Below, one piece after another: positions 1 through 13,269 of a stretch of 64,000 nt of DNA (positions within the stretch are counted from its first letter, which is position 1; each line of letters begins with the position of its first letter). The stretch spans positions 24,235,207 to 24,299,206 of the forward strand of contig CM075857.1 of the NCBI GenBank assembly GCA_037975125.1, written 5' to 3'. The DNA is from Latrodectus hesperus. Taxonomy: Eukaryota > Arthropoda > Arachnida > Araneae > Theridiidae. The position numbers were made by a program, and so were the translations under genes. The notes under the pieces are model-generated. The model ran no database searches. It saw only the letters and a list, made by a program, of their open reading frames with translations, and was not told the DNA's origin.

Positions 1-1190
<1,190 letters not shown>

Positions 1191-1236
1191 TAACTCATTG
1201 TTCTCAAAAATCTCTTATTTACTAAGTTTAATCATA

Positions 1237-2646
1237 CACTGCTGGCCACCGTAAATGCAACACCCTGAAGGAAACATGCAAATAAGATCAAATTTACGAT
1301 ATGCATTAGCGGAGGTGAGATATGCAAATGATTAGAATTTCAGCGCAGACGCACATCATGCGCGCCTGTGGTGCGTTTTCAAAGCACTATTTAAGGATTG
1401 GAGATTTCAACGATTTCAAAGTCTGCAATAGTGTTTTTCTCGCTGTATTTTTTAACGATTAATCATGCATCGTAAAAAAACAGAGGTTATTTTTGATCAA
1501 CTATCCCAGTTTAACAGAGGAAGTATAGTGGCCTACCGAGATTGTGGATTATCTTTCAGGGAAATCGATACTCGTGTTGGACGAAACCAAGCAACTGTAA
1601 CGCGGGTATGTGATCGTTTGATGTAGGAGGATACGACGGACCAACGTGTACCACCTCAGTACACAACTTCACGTGATGACTGGCAAATTGGTTTATGGCA
1701 GTGACGGATCACTCAGTCACATCTAATATCATAACACAACACATCCAGTTTGTAACGCATCATGCAGTGTCTGTGCGTACCATTCAACGCCGTTTAGAGC
1801 AAAGTGGTCTGTTTGCAAGATGTTTATTGTTTCGTCTATTCTTGACGTAAAACCACAGACATCACCGCCGCAAATAGTGTGATGAAAGAAGAATGTGGAT
1901 GGCATAATGAAATGAAATTGTTTTTGCTGACGAGTTACGCTTCTGTCTGCAACATCATGATGGTCGCATTCGAGTTTGGAGACACCATTCCGAGAGGATG
2001 CTGAACAGCTGCATTATGCACTATCACACTGCTCCTGGTCCTTCACCGGGTATAATGGTATGGAAAGGTATTGGATATCACTCTCGTTCTCCTCTAGACG
2101 TATTGGCAGTACTTTAAACAGCCAACGCTACATCTCCGAGGTGTTGGAGCCAGTTGTCTTTCCTTGCCTTCAGGGCTTGCCCACAGCCATATTTCAACAG
2201 GATAATACGCGACCATGTGTGTTTCGCATTATCCAAGGATTCTTTGTCAATCGCCAGAAAGAATTGCTTCCATGGCCGGTTCACACTCCAGATTTTTCAC
2301 TGATAGAAAACGTGTGGTTCATGTTTTCTCAACGTTTGACCCAGATTACATCCCCAGCTGGCACACCAGATCAACTTTGTCAACGTTTGAACACTGTTTG
2401 GTCTGCTGTCCCTCTGAACATATCCAAAGTTTCTCTGAATCAATGCCGAGGCGTGTGGCAGCTGTGATCTCCAACAATGGCGGCTATTCATTTTGGCAAG
2501 AATTACACTTCACAGAAATCGATAAATTTAATCATTTGATACTTGGTCAACATGTTATATACATAAATTTTGTTGAATTATCTCTTGTCTTTCTTGGTGT
2601 TGCGATTTGGATGACTAGAAGTGTACTAAAAGTTTTTTAAGCAGTG
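1237..2646 (+). mobile_element. Degenerate Tc1-like (DD34E) transposon
   Basis: The left end is TA (1235-1236) followed by cactgctggccacc from 1237. At the right, ggtgttgcgattt (2596-2608) and gcagtg (2641-2646) are the inverse of two blocks of the left end, separated by about 30 bp of unmatched sequence, so the right terminal repeat is disrupted. No TA remains after 2646 (cg instead). Length is about 1.4 kb, close to usual Tc1-like size. The boundaries are less sure than the coding match. Confidence 0.7.
1465..2640 (+). pseudogene. Tc1-like DD34E transposase pseudogene
   Basis: It begins at ATG 1465 (MHRKKTEVIFDQLSQFNRG) with a helix-turn-helix-like segment (GSIVAYRDCGLSFREI). A stop TAG lies at about 1624, and more stops and shifts follow. 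The catalytic region is readable: first Asp in VFADELRFCL (about 1920-1950), then in the frame of base 1976 GLPTAIFQQDNTRPC with the second Asp and HTPDFSLIENVW with Glu. I count 34 residues between Asp and Glu, the Tc1 signature. A frameshift near 2418 moves the tail to the frame of 2215, where SESMPRRVAAVISNNGGYS is the classic Tc1 C-terminus. At least five stops or shifts make it non-functional. Confidence 0.85.
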
Positions 2647-2649
2647 CGA

Positions 2650-5600
2650 CAATAATTTAAAATTAGTTTTGAAAAATGAAATATTGAATATGTGCTTCAA
2701 CGTAAGACATAAGTTGTAAAAATAAAAATTATCGGTTGTTTAACATCCTGCTTCGGAAAGATTTAAATCGGAAAAATTTTTCCATGACATGAAATAATTT
2801 CAAAAGAAATAATTACATGAATTTAATTTTTAATTAAACTATTTTTTTAAATATAAGAAATAAAAAATTTTCGTATTTTAAAAGGAATTTCTCTAATTTA
2901 TCACTTTTTTTTCTAACCATTCTACTTTTTCTAATCATTCTAATTTTTTACAAGACTATTGCAATTTACACCGAGAACTTACAACAATTAAAATTCATTG
3001 GATTTTAACAATAATTCTTTTCTAAAAATTTATTTTAATAGTTTTATGCAATTTTTCTAATATCTAATTAATATGCTCGTAAGTTTGAATGATTAGGAAA
3101 TAAACAATAGATGTTTAATATACTATGCAAATAAAAAATAAAATTTTCGATATTTCTTAAAAATATGTAATCTTTTTTAGCAATTGATGTTATCCTGGAT
3201 ATCCTTTTCAAGAATGTATATTATTTGCATGATTTTAACGAAATTTAAAAGGCTTACGAATGGTTACAAAATCAAGGAAGGCTGCTGCTGTCACAATTGC
3301 GGCGTAGATGACAAAATGATATGTATCCTTAAAACAGAAAAGTAGTAAAAATAAAAGCAAGAATACTCTTCGTTTTTCATAGATTAATGCATTTTTCCCC
3401 TTAGAGAGAAGTATACCATTCACTATAAAAACAGAATAGTGCTCGAAATCACGATGAAACGATAGTTGGCGACTTCTAAAAATGACAGTTCTTAAAGATG
3501 TTATGAGACACGCAGAGATGAATGATCCAGCGATGCACTGGCGTGTATTGCGATTTACGATAGTAGATGGATTGTTTTTCTTCTGTTTGCTGAGTTGGCA
3601 ACAAGTTCGTTTTTCAAGTGGCGCCACCTTTTGGCTCCGGCGTCTAAATGGATTGAATTAAGTTACGATCTGTATGTGTTGTTTTGAATGTTCCTTTTAT
3701 ATTAAATATGATCTTATTCGAGATTAAGTGAAGCGTTTTTTTAATGAAGTTTTATAGATTTGGCTTGTTTAAATTTCATTCATTACTTTTAGAAGCACAA
3801 GCCAAAAAATTTTTAAAATCTATTTGTAAACATTATCATATTTCCAATAATTTTTTAGTTTACAAATTTAAAATAAGAAGAAAAAGTTTAAGAGCATATA
3901 AATGAATAATTTTGTTAAAATACTGTGACTAAATCTACATATTATGCACATCTATTACAAATTAAATATGTCTAATTACTAAGAATGTAAAATCATTTTG
4001 CAAAAATTTCAATTTTAAATTCAATCATAATAAAAAAACACATCATTTTTGTAAATTAAAGGGACAACCCAGAAAAAATTCAAAATTAACAGCATTTGTG
4101 TTAATAACTTATTAAGTTATTGATGATCTGGCTAATGAAATAATTTATTTTAGATTTTGAAGTTATTATCTGTTACATTACCGATTTTATGTCATTTTTT
4201 TATCATGCTTTTAATAAAACATGCATGAAACAGCAATTTGAAGACATTTTAAACTTAATTCGCGAGAATATATATTTTCCTATATTGAAAAAAAGGAGTA
4301 CATACAGAAATAATTTTTTAGAATACGTATTTCATACTAAGCAAAAATTAAGATTTATGTTTTTATAGTAATGTTTCATGTCATTCATTTCTCTGGAGAA
4401 AGAGTATTAAAATATATTTACATAAGGTCAATAAACAACAAAATTAAGAAAACAAAATAATATTTGTGCAATCAATGAAAACAGTCTTGATAAAAAAAAA
4501 GTAAAATATTATGAATAATTTATTTCTGTGATGTATTGCTTAACAAGTATTGAATAAAATAAGCATTTTCATTCAAATAAAAAAGTTGCAAGATTTTATA
4601 GCCTTGAAAAAATCATCAAATTTTTTTATGATTATTCAATCAAATTTTATCGTTTATTTTTTTTATTCTAAAATAAAAATGTTTATGCTGATGAAAGATT
4701 TTTATCAATAAACTAGTTTTATTTTACAACAAACTTGCAGAAGTAAATGTTAAAAAGTTTTTATTCATTTTACAGCAAATTTTATAAGCAACAATTTAAT
4801 CGCAACTCAATTTTTTTCCTTAAAAGTTAGAGTTAGTTGAAAAAATATACATTTACTTTAATTTGTGGATAAATTATTCATTTCTTACAGTCTTAAAATA
4901 TAGTTATCAAGACATTCATATTTCATTGCTTAAAAAATACCAAAATTTTTCTAGTGCACATAAAACCGGAAAAATTGCGAACTATTTTATTATAAAATTT
5001 ATCCCATGCCTTAATATATATATATACATGATTTGAGTGGAAGATTTTTGTGAGGAAAAAGACTTTTTTAATCAAGCATAGGTTATTTACATTCACAATA
5101 TTTAAAGTAAATTGAAAGTTTTAAAATTGAATGGGTCATTTTAAAATTTGCCATCCAATGTTAACATCAATCTGAAGAAATATTCACCATAATAAAAATT
5201 CAATAAAACAGAAATAAATGAAGCAGAAATTCTTAAAAATATACTTCCTACCCATTTCCAGATTAGACATGGATTCTTTACTATGCATAGCAAATCTCGG
5301 TTAAATTAATTTGATAAAAAAAATCTGTGATGATGACTTACAACAGTTCAAAACAAATTGCTTGGAAATTTTCAGTTTACCTCAAAGTAAATTCTCAAGC
5401 CATTATTCGAACAGAACAGTAAATACAAGAACAAAATTTTTTAACCAATTAATTAAAAAAAACGATTAATTCATATAAACACTTCTAATTCGACATGGTT
5501 CTGTATATGATTCAAAATTGCGAATATATCTTAATTTTAAAGTACGGCCAAATGATTAGCTAAACAATAAAAATATTTAAATAATATTCTAAAAGAATAT

Positions 5601-7283
5601 ATCTGAAATTCTCTGGAAGCAATAAATTTTTCAGAATATTTCAATGTTTCTTATCTTAAGTAACTAATAATTAAAAAGGATAGGTTTAGAAATGAAGGTA
5701 ATTTTTTGAGGAGATATGAAAGCAATTTAAAATATTAATACTAATAACGACTCAAAACGTGCAAATAAATTGAGGCAGGAAGACATTTTTACTTCCGGAT
5801 GTTGGTAAAAACTGGAAGATCAAGTAGGAACTTTTTATTTTATTACTTTTAAAAATATCTTAATTTGTTTTATCTAAAATTCTTAACAATAATTATAATG
5901 ATAAGCTATGAGAAATAAAATAATGTGAGTTTAATTTGTTATATATTACTCCAACTAATATTTTAAATTTAAAATTAAATAATAAAAAAGCATTTAAAAT
6001 TCTTGAAGTAAGTAAAATATTGAATTATATGCTAATGGTGTTTTTTATTTAAAATGTAATCAAGAGTGAAATAATAAATAGTAAAAAAAGATGTTCCTGT
6101 TTTAGTATTTACTAAATAAGTACTATCCCAGTTATAATATAGTTCAATCCGAAATCTCTTTCATTTGCTCATCCAAATATCAGTACTATTTGATCCTAAA
6201 AACCTAATATTTGCTCTTTGGTGATCTGTTGCATGATCAAAACCTAAAATGGCCTGATATTAGATCTAAATAACATCTAATCAAATTTTATGAGAGTGAA
6301 AATTTTGGCAAGATTTAAGAAAGAAATTTTTAAAAATTGCAAATATTTGAATTTCAAAACGTGATTAAAGCATTCATAATTTCAAATTTTTAATAATTAT
6401 TTAGCGATTTTTGTAGACAATGGACATTTTGAAGCGGTGAACTACAAAAAGATTTGTTTAAAACTAGTTTTATTTGATTCACTTATAATGGATTAGTCAG
6501 AAAGTAATTTTGATTTTCTATATTGCTATCTATACTTGTCCAAATTATTTTTTGTTAGCCCAAAATTTTTAACTTCTTTAATAGTTATGTATTATAGAGT
6601 AACCCATAAGATAATCTTTCTGATCAATAAAGCTATGAAATTAAACCAAATAACTTAAAAGACAATTTAGTAAATATTATTTGCTTTAGTTAAACAGAAA
6701 AATAATTAAATTTTCTTTCAATGCATACTGTTTTATTACCAAATGATATTTTTCGCAGTATTCTTTCATGTAATTTCATCGTATTATACTCATCAGCAAA
6801 AACCATTATAACCGATTTTCATTTTTAAGAGGGTCATTAATACAGTAGAAAAGAGTTTATAAGTTGTTTCATCTTCTAAATAATGGAGTAGTTATTTTAT
6901 CTTTAGCAATTGCAAGCGCACACGTTCTCCAGCTTTAGAGGATGATTAGGTTTAGTTGTTTCTGTTTTACTTAACTTGTCAGTAAACTATCCTAATGAGT
7001 TCCCGTGGGAAACTAGCCCATGCTCCAATTTAAGAAGTGATCAGAATACGTAATCATTGCGGTTGAACTGTGTCTTCGGAGATACTGAAGGGAGAATAAT
7101 GAGGTGTGTTAAACCTTTTATGTAGTAAACACGCCATTATTTTTAAATGAAGTCCATAAAGCATTGTTTTATTGCCTTAACTTTAAAAAAAATAATTTAT
7201 TTTCATACAATGAAATATTTTTTTACCACGCATTAAAATTAAGAATTTGCGATTCTGTAGTTTCAAGCAATTATGGAACATAA
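2650..7283. other. AT-rich non-coding stretch
   Basis: About 4.6 kb of very AT-rich sequence. I see no gene or recognisable element apart from the possible exon listed at 3258-3327. A moderately GC-richer patch at about 3450-3650 and another at about 6910-7100 (around gagttcccgtgggaaac) look like old dispersed repeats, but I cannot name them. Confidence 0.5.
3258..3327 (-). CDS. Candidate exon encoding a membrane helix, gene unknown
   Basis: On the minus strand a pyrimidine-rich tract ending ttttctgttttaag is followed by a 70-nt open stretch coding DTYHFVIYAAIVTAAAFLDF-VTI, then a GTAAGC donor. Only one of the three frames is open. The segment is GC-richer than its surroundings and its third positions look coding (GTC, ATC, TAC, GCC), which is rare in this AT-rich background. 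The peptide has the length and hydrophobicity of one transmembrane helix. I cannot assign a family; MARVEL-type or other small multi-pass proteins are only a guess. It could also be a chance patch. Confidence 0.25.
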
Positions 7284-7285
7284 TA

Positions 7286-8168
7286 TTAGGTTGGTGCGTA
7301 TGAAATGTCGGATTCTCTTTACATGCGGACGTTTTCCTCCCTGTTTTCGTTATACTTTTGTATTTGGCATAACCTCATTCATACTCGTATTGTCCATTGC
7401 CAGAGACTCATTTCAGCAAAATAGGTTTTCTCGAAGGTCTTCCCTTTTTTATTTCTTTTGAGTTTATTGCCGATATGAATTCTGCCGACATTCGCGTCAT
7501 TTTCTTATATGAGTACAAACTTGGTAATAGTGCTGCAAAAGCTGTACGCAACATAAACCAAGCGTTTGGGGAGAATACGGTTAACGATCGGAAAGTGCAG
7601 CGTTGGTTCGAAAAATTTCGGACTGGCGATTTTTCACTGCAAAATGAGCCGCGCGGAAGACCCAAAACGTCTGTGAAGAATGATGACCTGAAGGCTCTAG
7701 TGGAAGCGGATCCAGCCGTATCCACGAGGGAACTTGCTATCAGGATGAAAGTTGACCATACAACGATATTGAGACACCTTTCTGAGATTGGCAAGGTTAA
7801 GAAGTGGGTACCGCACGCACTGACAGAGCGAAATAAGCTGGATCGGTTAAACGTATGCTCATCATTGCAGCATCCACCCTATTCACCGGATCTCTCGCCG
7901 ACCGATTTTCATTTTTTCAAGCATTTAGAGCTGTTTTTAAGGGGCAAACACTATGAAAATGAAGACAGTCTAAAAAACTCGATATCAGAGTTTATTAATT
8001 CTAAAGACCAAAATTTTTTAAGACAGGCATCTACGCTTTAAAATCTCGTTGGGAGAAGTGTATTGAAGCGAATGGAGCATACTTTGATTGAATAAACAGC
8101 TTTTGAAGAAAGATATGCAGTTTTATACAATCACTTAAGAATCCGACATTTCATACGCACCAACCTAA
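7286..8168 (+). mobile_element. Mariner deletion derivative, copy 1
   Basis: An 883-bp element with perfect 31-bp terminal inverted repeats (7286-7316 and 8138-8168, beginning ttaggttggtgcgtatgaaa) and TA duplications at 7284-7285 and 8169-8170. It is shorter than a normal mariner (about 1.3 kb) because the middle of the transposase is missing. Compared with copy 3 it has an extra 9-bp deletion (two Lys-Lys neighbours plus Met-Asp) and one T lost from a T7 run. The flanks gaacataa and ttatgttc make the reconstructed empty site an 18-bp perfect palindrome centred on the TA. Confidence 0.95.
7475..8091 (+). pseudogene. Truncated mariner transposase (catalytic core deleted)
   Basis: The start at ATG 7475 (MNSADIRVIFLYEYKLGNS) is favoured because mariner transposases begin this way; an upstream in-frame ATG at 7397 would add 26 unusual residues. 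The N-terminal paired helix-turn-helix DNA-binding domain is intact, including the linker-like RGRPKTS and the second HTH (VSTRELAIRMKVDHTTILRH). It then jumps from NVCSSL directly to HPPYSPDLSPTDFHFFKHL, losing about 140 residues that would carry the first two catalytic Asp residues. The third Asp remains. A single-base loss in the T run near 8016-8021 shifts the frame and ends the product at 8041; the original C-terminus (ending GAYFD) is readable up to 8091 in another frame. Confidence 0.92.
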
Positions 8169-8170
8169 TA

Positions 8171-9653
8171 TTATGTTCAATGCTTTAGGATTACATGAAC
8201 ACAGAGAAAGAAGACTGTAATAGTATTGACATAAAATATCAGAAAACTAAGACTTCACATATAGTGGAGAAAATTTGTATTTTACACTTACTGATAATGA
8301 TGTAAACAACTTAAACGGATTATAATTCACATCAAATTTGTTCATTTATGTCAAGAATCTTCGGATGTGACATAAGCCACACATTTCCGATATGTGAATG
8401 TTTGGTAACGATCCGCATGCATTAGACATATTGGAAGTTGCAACGTTTACTGCAATAAGATCCTTGGTGTTTTAAGTGGATTTCAATGCCTTTTTACATG
8501 TTAGAAAAAATATTTTGACCAGACATTTTGAATCATCTATATACACCCTGTTTATCTTAGAAATGTTTATGTCTGTAGCAAGGAGACTAATTGTAAACCC
8601 ATACACTAGAATGTTGGTTTAGTTTTACTTACTGATATTCAGAAATATTATGCTATTTTAATAAAATGATTAAATATGTTTATTTGCATGTTTTATAGCA
8701 GAGACTAGGCAGTTTACACATAAATGAAACAATTGAGAAAGATATAATCGAGTTATTTAAAAGTAAGTTTATATGTATTATATCAAAACTTAACAAGAAT
8801 TTTAATCCAATTTAGAGACGCAAATCGTCATCACATATTTCTCTTATTTAGTACAAAAGTATGTACAGTACTATATGCTAAACTCCCTAGTTTTCAAATC
8901 ATTTTGTAGAAATTTCGAGATTAGATTTAAACTAGAAGTGATCTCTAGAAACATAGATGTGTTAAATACATTACTAAGCTGCATCAAGAGTTAAAATGAA
9001 ACAGTGGTTGCTTACAAAAATGTGGTATACTAGCCCAATATCATTTATTAAGTTTAGAATCAGTATTGAATTAACAGATGTGCATTGTAACAATTTAGGC
9101 ATTAAAATTATAAGAATGAGTTTGATATGACAACAGTATGACCTCCTGAACTCGCAACTAAAACCATAAATCCCTCAAAAGCTAATACACAATAGAATAG
9201 TTTTGAAATGCAGTAATTATTGACTTTTCCTTAATGTGTTGCTTGAGAAAATTATTTCTGGCTGATGTTTTAGAATTTTCAGGACTCTTTTAAAATAGCT
9301 TATAAGTTCTACAGATGGCTGATGTTTGCTATTTAATGCTAACTGCAATTCTATCCCAATTCAGATGTATTATTTTTTCTGTTACAAGAAATAAAATATC
9401 ACCCAGAATAATACGCAGAAATTTACATGAATACGTTATATTTGGTCGGTGAACAATGATGTGCGTACCAGTTGTATCCATTCAAGGGACTGATCACTTG
9501 AATTAGGTATAATGCATCATAAATAAGATAAAAACACAGTTGAATTTGGTTCTGCTCCTGAAAAATATCTTATTTGTTTTACAGAGAGGTTCCTGAAGTG
9601 TTAATATGTAGATAAAACAAATACTCGATATTTCTCAGCTGATATACTTAAAT
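8171..9653. other. AT-rich non-coding stretch
   Basis: No gene, RNA or element was recognised here. The sequence is AT-rich with ordinary short A/T runs. Confidence 0.5.
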
Positions 9654-9925
9654 GTTGTTGTTGTTACTTATAACACTTGGACAAGCCAAACTCATTAGTC
9701 GAAGGCTACGAAATTAAGTCAGAAGAGTGTGTCTTTCGTTTACTCACAGCACCATGAAACTGAAAGTACGCCTTTGTTCTAAGATTCCTCCGATAGATGG
9801 CACCACCAGAGGATCCATTCCCTCAATTTTGATCTGGAGGTGGAAGATATTTTTTCTAGACCATTACACCGATTTAACTGCTCAAAGACAGAACACAGGA
9901 CTTTCGATTCCACAGATTTAATGAG
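9654..9925 (-). mobile_element. SINE family 1, copy A (5'-truncated or diverged head)
   Basis: It starts on the plus strand with gttgttgttacttataaca, which is the 3' (AAC)n tail of a minus-strand SINE. The body shares blocks with the other copies: acttggacaagccaaactc, gtctttcgtt, gatggcaccaccagagga and tctagaccattacac. The tRNA-like head seen in the 12452 and 40099 copies is not clearly recognisable here. Confidence 0.8.
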
Positions 9926-11718
9926 CATATACCTGAAAGTGAAACACATGTAATGGTTAACGTTGTCTTTTCTGCAGGTAGGTGGAATTACTCGATCATG
10001 CTGCCACATATCAATCAATTTCCTCAATCAATCTATTGTGTGTGTTTAATAACGTAACACTGTACCTTCCCTGTACACTCGCAAGTATATAATGCTCAGC
10101 TCACGTTTTTCATTTTTCTAAACAAATATTTTAATATAAACTATAGTCTAAATATTATGAGGACAAATATTTGAACTTAATCCCATTGAGCCTGAAAAAT
10201 TTCTTTGAAGAATCATTGAAGGCATCAACACACACTGTCTTCAAACATTGTATAAGCTTAAGACTGCTTAGAGTAATAATTAGGCAATGCTACATATTCA
10301 ATTAATTTGAGAACATAATGAGCAGGAATCATTAGGAAATATTGCAGTTTTGTTAATTGAAATAATTTGTTTGTTTGCTGCGTTATGAGCACTTTTTGAA
10401 CTATAGTTAAAATTTAATTGTAACCTTTGGCATAAAAGGGGTAATAAATTATTAAAAAAATATCGCCTGCGATATGAAAATTCAATTCACAAACTATTAA
10501 ACTGAAGATTAAAGATTTAACCAATCAGCTGCTAGGTTGATTTTTTTGAAGTATCTTTGTTAAATTGAGATATTATTTAACATAATGTTTAACTATCATA
10601 TTCTAAGTCAGGTGATATTACGCTAATGTTAACATCACAAAGTTTTAATATTCACTATAACTATTATTGTGTTTCTGTACTAAGGTGTTGTAATGAATTC
10701 TATTAAGAAACTTCATCAAAATCAAGTTCATTTTAGTTATTATAATTTATGTTTAACTTTTGAAATTAGAGTGTAGTTAATGATTGCAAACTTCGATAAG
10801 TTGTGATAACACTGAAAGTTAATTTTACTTAATCAATTATCTTTACATATTTTTAGTACTATGTATATTCGAATTAAAAGAGCGCATTCATTAAAAAAAA
10901 TTGCATTTTATTAAAATTTATTTAACTAATTTTTAGAAGTTTTTTTGTTTTCATTTTTATTTCTCAAATGAATATATTTTACTAAAAAATAAGTGTTAGG
11001 TTGAATTGCATTATTCATCATGTCCAAAATTAAATTATTTTAGATACCTCTCCCTTTATTTATAGATTAATTTTATTCTTAAATTATTTTCATATATTTT
11101 GTAATTCTTTTGCAAATTTTAAAATAATTCCTAATTTCTCTAAGTAGAAAGTTGTTTTTTTAAAGATTTTTAGTGACAATTACTTTTTAAATTAATTTTT
11201 TTTAAATCTAGAATATAAAATGTTCTAGCATCAATGGAAATTTATATTCAACAAAAGTATTTTAAATTTTTCTAATAAAACAAATTAAGAAATGCAAAAT
11301 TTGTTTTATCTGGTGATGCAGGAACTTAAAGCATAATATATTGTTAAGAAAAACATCACTGATTTGCTGTTGCTGCTTCTGATCCCTAGTTGGCATGACA
11401 AAATCAAACCGAAACCATAAGTCAAAACATTTCTAAAAAAAGTAAAAAAATCAAGAGGTTTGGAAAACACTTCTTCCACAATTTAAAATATAATCAGGTG
11501 ATTTACACTTAGTGCTAGGCTTAAAAAATTATTTTCCCTGCTCAAAAGAGAGAGACTTCAAATATCTTACTGGCATTTCTTGCCCTTGAAAAATATTAGC
11601 CCCATCTGAAATCATCGTGTTGTTGTTCTTCTTTTTCTTAAAAAATTGAGTTTGTATGTCATTGGGCACCTCTGCTTTTATCAGCATTTTGTACCGTTAA
11701 CTCCAAACCCAATGTTTC
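9926..11718. other. AT-rich non-coding stretch
   Basis: No gene or element was recognised. The first 100 bases may contain a diverged SINE head. Confidence 0.45.
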
Positions 11719-11945
11719 CTAGTTCCAATTGCTCGGGTCACCCACTTTACTAATAAAGTCCGATAACCCTTTAATGGAGTCTAGGTGTAACTCTCTAGTA
11801 TGGATGATGCCTAAAGAAGTTAATTTAGGGAGGGCAAGAGCCTCACATTCGTAAATGACATGCTCTGCCGTTTCCTCTTGCATATGACATTTCCAGCAGA
11901 TAAGGTCTTGCTGAAATAGTCCCATCTGGTCAGAAAGTCATTCAT
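11719..11945 (-). pseudogene. Non-LTR retrotransposon ORF2 C-terminal fragment
   Basis: The minus-strand reading FQQDLICWKCHMQEETAEHV followed by IYECEALALPKLTSLG has the CxxC-x8-H-x4-C pattern of the zinc-knuckle-like tail that follows the RNase H region in many LINE ORF2 proteins. It continues to DFISKVGDPSNWN and a stop at 11719. Everything upstream (reverse transcriptase, endonuclease) is absent, so this is a 5'-truncated or decayed copy. The match rests on the Cys/His spacing and context, and no search was possible. Confidence 0.65.
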
Positions 11946-12451
11946 GCTAGGAATAGCTTCCTGACTTTCACCAGAAGAAGATGGTTTAGAGGTCATTTCT
12001 ACCTCAAGTGAAGGATTCATTGCTGTCCCTTTACAAGATTACCTCTGAGTTCCCTTGTCTTTTCAGCAAGGTCTACTTTACAGGCTTCACCTGCAAATGC
12101 AGAAAGGTTTGTTACTTCTTGTGTCTTTTCAGCCACAAGATAACAAGTAAAAAGCTCAGGTAATATAAGTCCACCCAGTATTGCCTGAGTTACTGGGCAA
12201 GGCAAATTACTCTAGAAGTTCGCCAAGCAACTAGAGGCTCCGTTAAGACACCAATACTGCGGTGCCAATTAGCCCTAGGCACGGATTGCATAACACCAGG
12301 GTTTACGGGAGCTGGTTCGCGGCCTCTGATTCTATATTCAAGGCTATCCTGTCATTCCTACAGGACATTCGGCTATCCACCACCTGCCGACGCGCCTGGT
12401 GGCTGTGCTCAAGCCCCAGGAAGGTACACGTACCCCCTGGTTCCAGGTCGT
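11946..12451 (-). repeat. GC-rich unclassified repeat block
   Basis: About 500 bp of markedly higher GC than the surroundings, lying between the LINE fragment and a SINE copy. Minus-strand ORFs of 62 and 66 codons cross it (one includes AILGGLILPELFTCYLVAEK), but they overlap in different frames and show no family motif. It may be the 5' continuation of the LINE fragment or a separate repeat. Confidence 0.4.
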
Positions 12452-12793
12452 GTTGTTGTTACTTATGATACTTGGATAAGTCAAGCTCTCTTTACGAATT
12501 TATGTCAGTAGAGTGAGTCTTTCGTTTAACCGGAGCACTACGAAGGTGAAAATACGACATTGCTCTCAGCTCCTCCGACTGATACCACCACCAGAGGACT
12601 CAATCCTTCAGTTTCTCCAGACCATTATACCCATAGTAACTGTTCAATGACCGACCACAGGACTTTCCATTCCACAGTACGTCAACAAGCACGTATATCA
12701 CTTGTACTTGGTGAGTCTTTGGCGGCATTGGGTATCGAACCATGCCCTTCCAGACGGAAGGACGATGCCCTAACCACAATGTTATCTCAGCCC
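12452..12793 (-). mobile_element. SINE family 1, copy B, with tRNA-like head
   Basis: Near full length. Read on the minus strand it begins with a tRNA-derived head containing an A-box-like stretch (ctgagataacattgtggtta) and a B box (ggttcgataccc). The family body follows (gtcctctggtggtggtatca, gttaaacgaaagactcac), and it ends in cataagtaacaacaac. RNA polymerase III internal promoters of this layout are typical of tRNA SINEs. It abuts the GC-rich repeat on its 3' side. Confidence 0.85.
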
Positions 12794-13082
12794 TATATCA
12801 TTTAAAATCATGGTACTATATGGAACAGTGTCAATTACGTCATGATTTTAAGATTAACCCATTGGTTCTTCACAAAAACATATTAAAATTGATATACTTC
12901 TAAGGATATTTCCACTTGTAAAATTACAATTTCAACTTGAATTCTAAGCATGGGAAGTGTGAGGTAGATGTATTTTTCCGAAAATGACCTGTTTAAATAC
13001 TTTTATGTGGCTTCAGATTTAAATTTTTAATAGCTGCTGTAAGAAGTGACTAAGTAAAGTAAATGATTCTGAGAGTATTTAC

Positions 13083-13269
13083 CGGCTGCTCTGGCATCTC
13101 GGCAGGCTTCGTACATGTCCACTTTAATCTCGGCATTATCATCTGCAAGTGCCTCGCCCAGAGTGACAAATCGTTCGATCGCCAGGTGGACAGCTTGCCC
13201 ACACCGGACGATGGCACTCAAGGTCTTGTCTCCCCTCAAAGTTCTTTCCCTGGGGTTGTATGAGGACAT
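13083..13269 (-). CDS. Ctnnal1: Alpha-catulin internal exon
   Basis: A 187-nt exon on the minus strand, bounded by an acceptor (tttatattccag) and a GTAAAT donor. It codes MSSYNPRERTLRGDKTLSAI followed by VRCGQAVHLAIERFVTLGEA and LADDNAEIKVDMYEACRDAR-AAG, ending in phase 1. From memory, human alpha-catulin has a closely matching stretch around DKTLQAIQRVGQAVNLAVGR and RFVKVGEAIA, near its N-terminus. Alpha-catulin is a vinculin/alpha-catenin-family scaffold linked to Rho-GEF signalling and cytoskeletal organisation. The leading ATG follows a splice acceptor, so it is probably an internal Met and not the start, although an alternative start is possible. I could not find neighbouring exons; upstream ones should lie above 13269 and downstream ones below 13083 or beyond the window. 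The exon is clearly GC-richer than its flanks. An alpha-catenin or vinculin paralogue is less likely because the match is specific to catulin's spacing. Confidence 0.85.

Noticed and set aside
3235..3627. 130-codon minus-strand ORF taken as one gene
   Set aside because: Only the last part (3258-3327) has a coding look, and a splice acceptor precedes it; the upstream part has no recognisable motif and biased low-complexity stretches (LLLFLLLF).
7397..7474. Upstream ATG as the true start of the mariner protein
   Set aside because: The additional 26 residues are not part of known mariner transposases; MNS... is the usual type of start.
12262..12468. Short ORFs over the GC-rich repeat
   Set aside because: Overlapping frames on both strands, no motif, and they run into the SINE tail (Cys-Cys-Cys-Tyr from gttgttgtt).
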